From positions 40,727 to 104,726 of the IMG/VR virus record IMGVR_UViG_3300025133_000043: a DNA stretch of 64,000 nt. The stretch is one strand, 5' to 3'. This document shows, piece after piece, positions 1 through 8,177 of this stretch. Positions within the stretch are counted from its first letter, which is position 1; every line of letters starts with the position of its first letter. The translations under genes and the position numbers were made by a program. The DNA is from a virus. The notes under the pieces were generated by a model. That model was not told the origin of the DNA. It did not search any database and worked only from the letters and a program-made list of their open reading frames with translations.

Positions 1-1
1 C

Positions 2-196
2 AACGGGGACAACCCCATCGTCACCATCGGTGGTGAGGAGGTCACGCCCGAGGCGGTCTCCGACGACGGCACGGTGCTCATCTTCGTCGTGCCCGAGGAG
101 CTGGACTCACCGGCTACCGTTCGGGTAAAGAAGGATGATCCCGACAACGAGGGCGAGTACCTCACCTCCTCCAGCCTCTCCCTGACGATCAGCTGA
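2..196 (+). CDS. C-terminal end of an Ig/IPT-like structural protein (5' truncated by window)
   Basis: The reading frame is open from base 2 and stops at TGA 194-196, giving the last 64 residues of a protein whose start lies upstream of the window. The visible part alternates beta-strand-like segments with Gly/Asp/Pro turns (IVTIGGEEVTPEAVSDDG, then VRVKKDDPDN). This resembles one IPT/TIG or other Ig-like domain of a phage tail or baseplate protein. The stop overlaps the next start as TGATG, so it belongs to the same operon as the downstream genes. The structural role is inferred from fold-like composition and context; no specific family is recognised. Confidence 0.65.
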   Translation, partial: NGDNPIVTIGGEEVTPEAVSDDGTVLIFVVPEELDSPATVRVKKDDPDNEGEYLTSSSLSLTIS

Positions 197-993
197 TGCC
201 TCAGATCAAGACTGCCGCCATGACGCCTGCCAAGGCCAGAGCTCTGGAAGCTCTGGCCGGCCTGGTCGTGGGGGGCGGCGCTGGAGGCTTCCTCGCCACC
301 AAGACCTTCCAGACGAAGGAGCCCCGCTACTGGCTCCAGAACGGTCAGATCTACGGCAGGGACCTCTCCAAGAGCGAGAAGCAGGACTTCCTCAAGCGCC
401 TGGGCAAGGCAGCCGTCATGGGTGGATCTGGAGCCGCTGCGCTGAGTCTGGGGGCCTCCGCGATCCGACGCAAGCATCTCACCGCCAGGGACGCCAGACT
501 CAGCCGAGAGGCCTTCCAGAGGATCTTCAAGCCCCTGGACATCGCCATCCGGAAGCAGAAGTCCAACGTCTCTGGCTCCGGGGCGAGGATCAAGCAGTTG
601 CGGGAGGCCCAGGGGCAGGTCAAGGGCGTTGGCCGCTCCACAGAGCAGCTCCAGGTAGCGCACGACCTGGAGCAGACGCTGAAGGGCCACAGGGAGGCCG
701 AGGCCGTCCTGGAGCGCCTGCGCAGCCAGAAGAAGTCCCACAGCTTCGACCTCTACCTGGACAGGGCGAGGAAGGCCCGGAAGCACGTCCCCTGGGGTGG
801 GAAGGCGGCTCGCGACGTCCCCATCGGGGAGAAGCGCGTGGTGAAGGTCCCCTCGAGGATGACAGCAGAGGGTCAGATGTCCGAGGTCCTCGGGAAGGAC
901 AACGTGTCCTACAGCTTCACCCCAGACGGGAAGCGACACGTCAGCGGGCCTGGACAGGCCTACTGGACAGGCAAGGCCCGAGGAGGATCCTGA
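196..993 (+). CDS. Small membrane-type virion protein with N-terminal KTA motif
   Basis: This is a 265-aa protein whose function is not recognised. The N-terminus reads MPQIKTAAM, a short form of the K-[ITV]-A tag carried by many structural-type proteins in this window. A Gly/Ala-rich hydrophobic segment lies at about residues 20-36 (GLVVGGGAGGFLATK) and a second at about 77-90 (GGSGAAALSLGASAI). Both could span a membrane or pack as glycine zippers. The rest is basic and helical, probably coiled coil around residues 115-185, with a Gly-rich C-terminus. The start overlaps the previous stop (TGATG). The flanking genes are tail or baseplate genes, so an injected or virion-internal membrane-active protein is a reasonable but unproven guess. 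Confidence 0.75.
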   Translation: MPQIKTAAMTPAKARALEALAGLVVGGGAGGFLATKTFQTKEPRYWLQNGQIYGRDLSKSEKQDFLKRLGKAAVMGGSGAAALSLGASAIRRKHLTARDARLSREAFQRIFKPLDIAIRKQKSNVSGSGARIKQLREAQGQVKGVGRSTEQLQVAHDLEQTLKGHREAEAVLERLRSQKKSHSFDLYLDRARKARKHVPWGGKAARDVPIGEKRVVKVPSRMTAEGQMSEVLGKDNVSYSFTPDGKRHVSGPGQAYWTGKARGGS

Positions 994-1664
994 TGGGGTA
1001 CACGGTCACAGGCACAGCGATCTCCGGCAGCGGCGAACCCGACGCAGACATGTGTCGGGTGTCCGGCTACTTGAAGGACCTGCACGGCGACGCTCTGGTG
1101 AGCGAGAAGCTCACGGTGCGGAACATCCACATCCCGGCAGCGGTGAGCTCGAACACGCTGATCCTCAACGAGCACCAGACCGCCAAGTCGGACGGCGACG
1201 GCTACGTCGAGTTCGACCTCTACCAGGGCGCTACGGTCAGGATCGAGATCCCAGGCAGGGAATCGGACCTGGTCCGAACCGTCGTGGTCCCAGAGGAGAG
1301 CTCCATCGACCTGGTGGCGCTCATCTTCCCCTACATCACCGAGATCGAGTTCGACGACGGCGATGACTATGAGGCCGAGGTCGAGGAGCAGTTCACCCTG
1401 GACATCACGACCACCCTTTCCAACGGCGAGGAGGCGGGGAGCTCCGTGCAGGGGGCCTTGGAGATTGAGATCAGCGACGAGACGGTGGTGGTGCAGGTGG
1501 CCAACCTGTCCTTCCGCGCCCTCAAGGCCGGGACCGTCACCATCGAGATCACCGAGGTCGACACCGACGAGGTCAACGAGTACCAGGAGCCTGATGGCGA
1601 CGTGATCGAGAGGCTCCAGCACCCGACGATCACCCTCCCCACCATCACGGTCACGGTGTCCTGA
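993..1664 (+). CDS. Beta-sandwich tail/baseplate protein with Big_2-like C-terminal domain
   Basis: The protein has 223 aa and starts at ATG 993 behind a strong Shine-Dalgarno (AGGAGG, 6 nt spacer). Residues 20-110 look like a carboxypeptidase-regulatory or prealbumin-like beta-sandwich (SGYLKDLHGDAL, then DGYVEFDL). Residues 125-223 look like a bacterial Ig-like Big_2 domain, with the pattern FRALKAGTVTIEIT followed by TITVTVS at the end. Such domains decorate tail and baseplate proteins. The stop overlaps the next gene as TGATG. No enzyme motif is seen. The structural role is inferred from domain type and operon context. Confidence 0.75.
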   Translation: MGYTVTGTAISGSGEPDADMCRVSGYLKDLHGDALVSEKLTVRNIHIPAAVSSNTLILNEHQTAKSDGDGYVEFDLYQGATVRIEIPGRESDLVRTVVVPEESSIDLVALIFPYITEIEFDDGDDYEAEVEEQFTLDITTTLSNGEEAGSSVQGALEIEISDETVVVQVANLSFRALKAGTVTIEITEVDTDEVNEYQEPDGDVIERLQHPTITLPTITVTVS

Positions 1665-2719
1665 TGAACATCTCCACCACGTCAGCGACCTACTTCTGGG
1701 ACGAGATCGAGAAGCTGGGAGCCTCTCGGAAGAGGCGGAAGTTCCCCTGGAGAGGGGTCGCCATCGGAGCCGCGGCGGGAACGGCTCTGGGCCTCAGTCG
1801 ACTTCCGGGCACTCGGGCCAATCTCCGGGCCATGATCAAGGGAGTCGGCAAGGGAGGTTCTCGGAAGGTGGATGCAGCTCGACCCCTACCTCAAGGAGCG
1901 AAGGACGAGGCTGCCCGGATCTTGAAGGCGCTCAAGGACGCAGGAGTGGATCCGAAGAAGTCTCGGATCGCAGTCTCGGGTACCGGAGGTACGGGCAAGA
2001 GCACCACGGCCAAGGCCCTGGCGGAGCAAGCCGGTACGAGGGTCTTCCACTACGACAAGCCGAACATGACTGCGCAGCAGATCTCAACCCTCTCACGCAA
2101 GCAGGTCAAGCCCGGAGTCTACGAGCAGACCCACATGCTCGCCGAAGCCGATCCCGGTAGCTTCGACGTCTTCGTCCACATGAGGAAGGACCCGAAGGTG
2201 GTGAAGGCCCAGCTCATGGCCAGGAAGCGTGGGGCTTGGCAGGCAGACTTCTACCGGACGAAGAAGATCGATCAGGTCCTCTCCAAAGGCTTCAAGGAGC
2301 TCCCAGGAGAGGAGGTTCGAGCATCTCCGATCTCTTCTGTGAAGATCGCCCCGAAGGGCGGCTTCCCAGCTTCGAGAGGGTCGGAGAGGGCGTCCCGTCT
2401 GCAGCGTGAGGCCGCCGGCATCAAGGGAGACGGAGGCCGGCACGAGTACTTCAAGAAGGGCAAGCTGACGCTGGCCTTGATGATGCCTGGAGCTGGCATG
2501 GCTGTAGGAGCTGGGGTGGAGAAGCGGGGACCGGGCTCCGGACCCTCTCCGGCTCAGATCCACAGACTCGCCAAGTCCAAGGGGATCGAATCTGATAGCC
2601 ATCTCCCCGGCTCCGGGGCGTTCATGTCGATGTCCGAGGATCTCACCGGAAAGGGCCACCTGGACCAGATGTCGCCGGCACAGAGGAGGCGCATCTACGG
2701 AGCGCTCATGCTGGCGTAG
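1664..2719 (+). CDS. P-loop kinase/NTPase-like protein with N-terminal DEIEKLG tag and TM segment
   Basis: The protein has 351 aa. Near the N-terminus (residues 11-19) it carries FWDEIEKLG, the tag shared with four small virion-type proteins between 40 and 57 kb. A hydrophobic Gly/Ala segment follows at about 31-46. A clear Walker A motif, GTGGTGKST, lies at residues 106-114, followed by an HYDKPNM segment and an FDVFVHMRKDP stretch. This layout fits a small-molecule or zeta-toxin-like P-loop kinase; the substrate cannot be told. A second hydrophobic stretch (about 268-282) and a Gly/Pro-rich tail follow. An NTPase inside a baseplate operon is unusual. It may be an injected effector or a virion-associated enzyme. 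The N-terminal domain order is seen directly; the function is inferred. Confidence 0.75.
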   Translation: MNISTTSATYFWDEIEKLGASRKRRKFPWRGVAIGAAAGTALGLSRLPGTRANLRAMIKGVGKGGSRKVDAARPLPQGAKDEAARILKALKDAGVDPKKSRIAVSGTGGTGKSTTAKALAEQAGTRVFHYDKPNMTAQQISTLSRKQVKPGVYEQTHMLAEADPGSFDVFVHMRKDPKVVKAQLMARKRGAWQADFYRTKKIDQVLSKGFKELPGEEVRASPISSVKIAPKGGFPASRGSERASRLQREAAGIKGDGGRHEYFKKGKLTLALMMPGAGMAVGAGVEKRGPGSGPSPAQIHRLAKSKGIESDSHLPGSGAFMSMSEDLTGKGHLDQMSPAQRRRIYGALMLA

Positions 2720-2730
2720 TCGAGAACCGA

Positions 2731-2743
2731 TAGACTGGCTTCA
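2731..2743 (+). promoter_or_regulatory. Putative leaderless promoter: TAGACT-N6-ATG
   Basis: TAGACT at 2731-2736 matches the TANNNT -10 consensus and lies exactly 6 nt before the ATG at 2743. This would put the transcription start at the start codon, as in leaderless actinobacterial mRNAs. No Shine-Dalgarno precedes this ATG and no clear -35 is visible. It is one of several such sites in the window. Confidence 0.4.
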
Positions 2744-5700
2744 TGGCGATCACAGCGGAACAGGTACAGGCGGCCGTCGAGAAGTTCCTCCCGAGGACGC
2801 TCGAGGTCTCCCGTGATGCAGACACCGGGGCTCTCGACCAGGAGAAGGTCGTCGAGAGGGCGCTTCAGATCGCCCGCACGTCGATGCTCATGGACATCGA
2901 GGCGCCCTTCTACCCGCTGTCGATGGCGGTCACGTCGTGGGGCGAGGACCTGCAGAGCATCCTCGACGCAATGGCCAAGCTCGCCAGCGACGATCTGCTG
3001 CTGTCGCTCCGGGACGAGGCCCCCTACTTCATCAGCGACTTCACCAAGCTGCGCAGCGCCCGGACGAAGCTCTCCCAGCTCTCCGGCTCCGTCGCCGAGG
3101 GGACTCTCAGCGACAACTACCTGGACGGCTTCACGGGCGACCTGGAGGACTTCGTCGCCGACGAGGTGATGCCCAACGTCACCAACCGCAACCGGGTGGT
3201 GATCAGGGACGAGGCCAAGGCAGTCTACGCCGGACTCGAGCCGCTGTGGCTGGACGTGCTTGCCAAGAAGGACGACCTCCTCGCCCAGGTCGATGCCTTC
3301 CTCGAGGTCGACCTGAAGTCCAAGGTCGCCTCCGAGCTGATCCTTGCGATCCGGAAGCAGCTCGCCCAGACCATCAAGGACCTGGAGGGGGCGAACTCCA
3401 GCGAGCAGGCCGCCCTGGCGGAGCAGGTCCTCATCGACCTGGCAGCCAGCCGGGCAGTCCTGAAGATCATCCAGACCGCGCCGGACTACACCGGGACCAA
3501 GATGGTCGTCCCGGCCATCGAGGGCTCCACGCCGAAGGACTACCTCCAGCGGCAGGGCAAGGGCGTACCAGAGCCGATCAGTGTGGTGGATCTGCCTTCT
3601 GGGGCTCGATTCGGGACTGGCGGCCGCATCCACCTGGACCCTCTAGCAGGTGGGCATGGAGAGGCCGTAGACGACGGCGACGGCGACATCCTCACCGACA
3701 CCTTCCGGGACTCCGGGGCCGCCTTCGTAGTGGACGGCGTGAAGCCAGACCACTTCCTGTTCCTGGTGCACACCGCTCAGTGCTACCGGATCCTGACGGT
3801 CACGGCGACGGAGCTCACGACCACCCCTGAGATCCCGAACGACATCACCTCGGACGACAGGTACTTGGTCCTCGAGGACATGCTCGGGACCTACTTCAAG
3901 GACACCGGCGAGAGCTTCTGGACCGAGTACAGCGACGGCGCGACTGGCTCCAACGTGGTGGTCTCCGGAGGCGGCGGCATCTTCCTCACGGATCGACGCC
4001 TGGAGGACGACGACGGCTCGACCAACGGCCTGAACAGCAAGAAGCTGCGGCAGAGCTCGGTGGTCACGTCTGACCATGCCCTCACGGGGCAGAAGTCCGG
4101 GACAAAGTGGCCCTTCAAGATGAAGCCGGTCGACGGTCAGCTCGGAGGGAAGCCTCTGGGCAAGAGCGGCGTGGCGAACGCCGAGGCCGGGACCTACCCC
4201 TCCACTCACGATCAATTCACCTCCTCCGGCCAGAGCGCGAGCAACCGCTGGTTCGACACCAACGTCGCTGACTTCACCGCTCTCGGCGTGTCAGTAGGCG
4301 ATCTACTGGAGATCTCTGGCGTCTCTGCCGACGCTGTCTACTGGAGGATCGACGGCATCGTCTCGACCTGGTTCACCGTGGATGAGTCCGCTCGATCCAT
4401 GCCAGCTCTCTCCGGGAAGAACTGGAAGGTCAAGGCCCGCTGCTCGAACTACGTCGTCTACGACAGCACGGCCACCTTCGTCACCGACAGCGTCGCCATC
4501 GGCGACTACGTCTACCTCAAGTCCGTGGACGGCGACTACCGGGAGCTGTTCCAGGTGGACTCGGTGATCTCCGAAGACCGCATCATGCTGGACAGCACGA
4601 TCGCCAGCTACGAGACAGACGTCTTCTGCATCGTCTACAACGGGGCCAGCGTCACGGATACGAGCACGATCGGACCGGACTACATCTACACCGCGGGGAG
4701 CTTCTTCGATGCCCTGGTGCAGGTCGGGGACGTGGCCAGGGTCTACACCGGAGGGGACGCCGAAGGCGATTACGAGATCACAGCCTTGATCTCCGACAAC
4801 ATCGTGCAGATCGATGGAGTGTTCTCAGGATTCGAGGACTCCCAGGTCGAGGTCTACTTCCACCCTGAGGACTACACGGACCTGTTCTACGATCCGGACG
4901 GGGAGTTCCTCACCAAGGGCATCGTCGCCGGCGACAAGCTCTACCTCCACGAGGGCTCCGGTACGGGCACGCCCATCGGCATAGGAGGAGAGGCGCACAC
5001 CATCTCCGAGGTGGTGGGTCAGAACTACCTCAAGGTCGACACCCCCTTCACGGAGCACTCGACCCAGATCACCTGGCACATCTCCCCGGACAGCACGTAC
5101 TTCTTCAACAGCCAGGACGTGATCGTCTACGCCGGGCTGTTGAAGGACACCCTGGCAGAGAGCCCTGGCTACAAGCTGGTGATCACCGCCTCAGCCATGT
5201 CGTCCCACGAGGGCGACTACAACCTGAAGTACAACCCAGACGACCGCAACGCCTATCCGGAGATCGGCCTCTACTGGCTGGAGCTGGACGACTCGCTCCC
5301 CAACGACGCCGACAACCCGGCCTTCTACACGGGTTGGCACGTGTCGCCCCAGGACGACAAGACCTGGCTCTTCGCCTTCAGCGACAGCTACGGGAGCAAG
5401 ATCGACTTCCTGGACTTCACCGACGACAACGGGGACGACAACAGCGTCGCGGGAACGATCACCTACGACGGCTCTCGCGACGCCTGCTACCTGGTGCACG
5501 ACGGGAACGCCTACCAGGTCTACTTCGCCGTGCGGGAAGATCCCTACGATTCCACGTCGCCGGCGTACACGATCCGCATCAAGGACCGGGTGGACGTGCT
5601 GGAGACCCCCTGGCAGGACTGGGAGATCTGGAGAGGCCTGACCACGGACGTGTTCACCGACACCGTGAACAGCCCCTTTGGCAGCTCTGCCCTGGGCGAC

Positions 5701-7509
5701 ATCATCCGGCTGGACCCCAACGGCCCCGATCAGCAGGACGTGATCATCATCGAGGTGATCAGCGCCAGCGAGGTGAAGGTTTCCGCACAGCTCGACGCCG
5801 GGCAGTCTGGCCTGAGCTACGCCATCTTCGACACGGTCAAGCCGGGGATGGAGCTGGTGACCGGCTCCCGCCGAGTCCAGATCGTGGACATCGCCGACGA
5901 GCACGTCCTCAAGCTCCGGACCTCCCTCCCAGCCTCGGTCGGGAAGGACCTCACCTGGTTCGTGGTGCTCCCCGGCACCAATCTCGACACGACCTACCTG
6001 GTGGACCGGGACGCGGCCTTCCTCGCGGACGGGGGCTTCGGTACCGGCTCCGTCCCCGACGACTGGGTCGAGGGCTCCACCGTGCACGTCATGGGCAGTC
6101 AGATGATCAAGGCGAAGGTCGTGGGGGTCAGCGACCTCGACGGCGATGGCATTGCTGAGGCTGTGATCATCGACAAGGGGATGCCGCTGTCCAAGGGGCC
6201 CGTCTCCTACAAGGTGCTGGACTTCGAGGAGATGAAGACCGTCACCTTCACACCAGGTGACGACACCGAGGGCTCACCCATCGACCTCAGCCTGGTCGAG
6301 GCCGGGGACCTGCTCACGGTCTGGGGCCGATCCGAGGTCTACGAGATCGAGGAGGTCGACGCCGGCGCCGGGACGGTGGAGCTCAACCCGCGCATCTCCG
6401 CTGGGCTGACGGACCAGACCTTCGTCATCACCCGCAACGGGGCACAGGCCTGGGGCCGCTTCCTCCTGCTCCGCTACTTGCTCGAGCAGCTGGACCTGGA
6501 CGAGGACCTGGACGACCTGAAGCTCCATCTGGCCGAGGTGATTGCCGACTTCGGCGGCGAGGCCAAGGTCGAGATCGTCGCATCACCGGGAGGGACGGCC
6601 ACGCTGGAGGACGACTCCGACGCCGACGACACCACTCCGACCCTCCACGTGACCAAGGAGGCGGACATCCAGGCCGGAGATCAGGTCTACATGACGCTCT
6701 CCGACGACGGGGAGGTCTTCTCCTACGTGGAGACCGTGGATCACTCAGACCCCACGTACAGCGCCCTCACGCTGTACCACGAGTTCGAGTCGAGTCAGAC
6801 CGTCACGACCTACAGCATCGTCCGGAACAGCGTCTCCTACGTCCTGGACGAGATCTTCAACGAGAGCGACGGTCTCTACTCCCAGATCGAGGCCATCCAG
6901 GACGTGGCCACTGCCTTCGAGGTACCGGCCAACAGCGAGACCTCCGCGGTTACCGCGCTGTTCGAGCAGCTCAGCATGGACAAGGCGGTCGACGCCATCA
7001 AGGCCGGAGACCTCGAGGCCCTGTCGGAGATGTCGGCCGGGGACAGCTCCTACTCCGCGTCGGCCGCGGTGGCCGTCAACACACTGGGCCAGTCCACCGC
7101 CCTGTCGGGAACGTCGTCAGGGAGCTCCGCGGCCAGCAGCAACGTCGCAGGGGAGAACCCCGACGAGTCCACCTCCTCGGACTACTCCGGGACCAACACG
7201 TCCACCACGGTCCCGGAAGAGGTGGAGATCCGCATCGCCCTGGCCGACCTGGCCGAGTACCTGGCAGCGGAGACCAGAACCTACGAGGCTGCGGAGATGG
7301 GCTTGGACGAGGCCCTCTCTCGTGCCATCTTCGAGCTCAACGGAGAGGTGGAGAGCGATCTCATCACCGACACTGATCCCACCCTCCCGTGGATCGCTGT
7401 CTCCGGGTCGAAGAAGGACAGGATCATCGAGACGAAGGAAGCGGCCGACGCTGCCCTCGACTACATGATCGAGAACCCTGATGAATTCGAGACGGTGGAG
7501 GGCGAGTGA
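2743..7509 (+). CDS. Giant multi-module baseplate/tail structural protein (1,588 aa)
   Basis: Residues 1-250 are helical (long amphipathic stretches with K/E/L). The middle, about residues 315-1230, is a chain of beta modules of some 50 residues. Each has the pattern F-x-D-x(3-5)-F-x(3)-GV-x(2)-GD-x-L-x-I, then a Y-x-I strand and L-x-L-D. Examples begin near residues 318, 570, 645, 712, 968 and 1170. About residues 1430-1490 are Ser/Gly/Ala-rich linker, followed by a helical C-terminus. Single copies of the same module occur in neighbouring structural proteins. No catalytic motif is seen. The gene has its own putative leaderless promoter and its end overlaps the next gene as GTGA. A baseplate wedge or tail hub scaffold is inferred from size, modularity and position before the J-like gene. 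Confidence 0.8.
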   Translation: MAITAEQVQAAVEKFLPRTLEVSRDADTGALDQEKVVERALQIARTSMLMDIEAPFYPLSMAVTSWGEDLQSILDAMAKLASDDLLLSLRDEAPYFISDFTKLRSARTKLSQLSGSVAEGTLSDNYLDGFTGDLEDFVADEVMPNVTNRNRVVIRDEAKAVYAGLEPLWLDVLAKKDDLLAQVDAFLEVDLKSKVASELILAIRKQLAQTIKDLEGANSSEQAALAEQVLIDLAASRAVLKIIQTAPDYTGTKMVVPAIEGSTPKDYLQRQGKGVPEPISVVDLPSGARFGTGGRIHLDPLAGGHGEAVDDGDGDILTDTFRDSGAAFVVDGVKPDHFLFLVHTAQCYRILTVTATELTTTPEIPNDITSDDRYLVLEDMLGTYFKDTGESFWTEYSDGATGSNVVVSGGGGIFLTDRRLEDDDGSTNGLNSKKLRQSSVVTSDHALTGQKSGTKWPFKMKPVDGQLGGKPLGKSGVANAEAGTYPSTHDQFTSSGQSASNRWFDTNVADFTALGVSVGDLLEISGVSADAVYWRIDGIVSTWFTVDESARSMPALSGKNWKVKARCSNYVVYDSTATFVTDSVAIGDYVYLKSVDGDYRELFQVDSVISEDRIMLDSTIASYETDVFCIVYNGASVTDTSTIGPDYIYTAGSFFDALVQVGDVARVYTGGDAEGDYEITALISDNIVQIDGVFSGFEDSQVEVYFHPEDYTDLFYDPDGEFLTKGIVAGDKLYLHEGSGTGTPIGIGGEAHTISEVVGQNYLKVDTPFTEHSTQITWHISPDSTYFFNSQDVIVYAGLLKDTLAESPGYKLVITASAMSSHEGDYNLKYNPDDRNAYPEIGLYWLELDDSLPNDADNPAFYTGWHVSPQDDKTWLFAFSDSYGSKIDFLDFTDDNGDDNSVAGTITYDGSRDACYLVHDGNAYQVYFAVREDPYDSTSPAYTIRIKDRVDVLETPWQDWEIWRGLTTDVFTDTVNSPFGSSALGDIIRLDPNGPDQQDVIIIEVISASEVKVSAQLDAGQSGLSYAIFDTVKPGMELVTGSRRVQIVDIADEHVLKLRTSLPASVGKDLTWFVVLPGTNLDTTYLVDRDAAFLADGGFGTGSVPDDWVEGSTVHVMGSQMIKAKVVGVSDLDGDGIAEAVIIDKGMPLSKGPVSYKVLDFEEMKTVTFTPGDDTEGSPIDLSLVEAGDLLTVWGRSEVYEIEEVDAGAGTVELNPRISAGLTDQTFVITRNGAQAWGRFLLLRYLLEQLDLDEDLDDLKLHLAEVIADFGGEAKVEIVASPGGTATLEDDSDADDTTPTLHVTKEADIQAGDQVYMTLSDDGEVFSYVETVDHSDPTYSALTLYHEFESSQTVTTYSIVRNSVSYVLDEIFNESDGLYSQIEAIQDVATAFEVPANSETSAVTALFEQLSMDKAVDAIKAGDLEALSEMSAGDSSYSASAAVAVNTLGQSTALSGTSSGSSAASSNVAGENPDESTSSDYSGTNTSTTVPEEVEIRIALADLAEYLAAETRTYEAAEMGLDEALSRAIFELNGEVESDLITDTDPTLPWIAVSGSKKDRIIETKEAADAALDYMIENPDEFETVEGE

Positions 7510-8168
7510 GCTTCGACATCCAGTTCCTGTCCATCGCAGACGACATCCGGGTTCTGTCCGCCTCCGAGGTTCTGGACTCGGACCCGCGAGCTGTACGCCT
7601 CGTCTGTGACGGGGACGTCCGCTACGCCAAGACCGTCAGCATCAACGGCCTGGACATCACGGACTTCTCGGCGGTGTCAGACCGCACCCTGCTGGTGTTC
7701 CCTGGCGACAGCTTCGAGGACACCACGACCAGTCAGATGGCGATCACCATCGTGTCGTCCAGGTGGACCTCTGGGAACCGGGTGCGCCTGGTCTTCACCC
7801 CGACCTTCAACATCACCAAGGTCACGGGCGTCCAGAAGCTGATCCAGCAGCTGGTCAAGTCGATGCTCTCCAACTCGGGCTCGAACCGGTTCAACAGGGC
7901 AGAGGGCGGAGACGTTCTCCGGGCCCTGGGCCTGACCCTGGATCCCAGCTCCAAGGCCCAGCTCGCCGCCGTCTTCACGGAGGCGGCGTCCCGGACGGAG
8001 ACCCAGTTCATCGCAGCCCAGGCTGGCAGGGCTCTCCCGCCGTCTGAGAGGCTGCTGTCCTTCACGTTCACTCGGGTATCCTTCAACCCGGAGAGCCAGC
8101 AGGCTGTGGCCTACCTGAGCGTGACCACCTACGCAGGGCAGGCAGTCTCCGTGCCCCTGGTGCTCTGA
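7506..8168 (+). CDS. Putative baseplate wedge protein upstream of baseplate J
   Basis: The protein has 220 aa and starts at GTG 7506, overlapping the previous stop as GTGA. Residues 1-105 look like an all-beta IPT-like domain. Residues 110-150 contain GVQKLIQQLVKSMLSNSG followed by an Asn/Gly/Arg-rich turn. This resembles the 'helix, then L-x-T-x-x-G-S-N' element of gp25/W-like wedge proteins, although the match is loose. The C-terminal 40 residues are beta (SFTFTRVSF). The position directly before the baseplate J-like gene supports a baseplate role. The exact family remains uncertain. Confidence 0.7.
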   Translation: MSFDIQFLSIADDIRVLSASEVLDSDPRAVRLVCDGDVRYAKTVSINGLDITDFSAVSDRTLLVFPGDSFEDTTTSQMAITIVSSRWTSGNRVRLVFTPTFNITKVTGVQKLIQQLVKSMLSNSGSNRFNRAEGGDVLRALGLTLDPSSKAQLAAVFTEAASRTETQFIAAQAGRALPPSERLLSFTFTRVSFNPESQQAVAYLSVTTYAGQAVSVPLVL

Positions 8169-8177
8169 GGAATTCTG

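Noticed and set aside
2590-2600. Second copy of the CTGATAGC operator half-site
   Set aside because: A single half-site inside a coding region without a partner arm; expected by chance.
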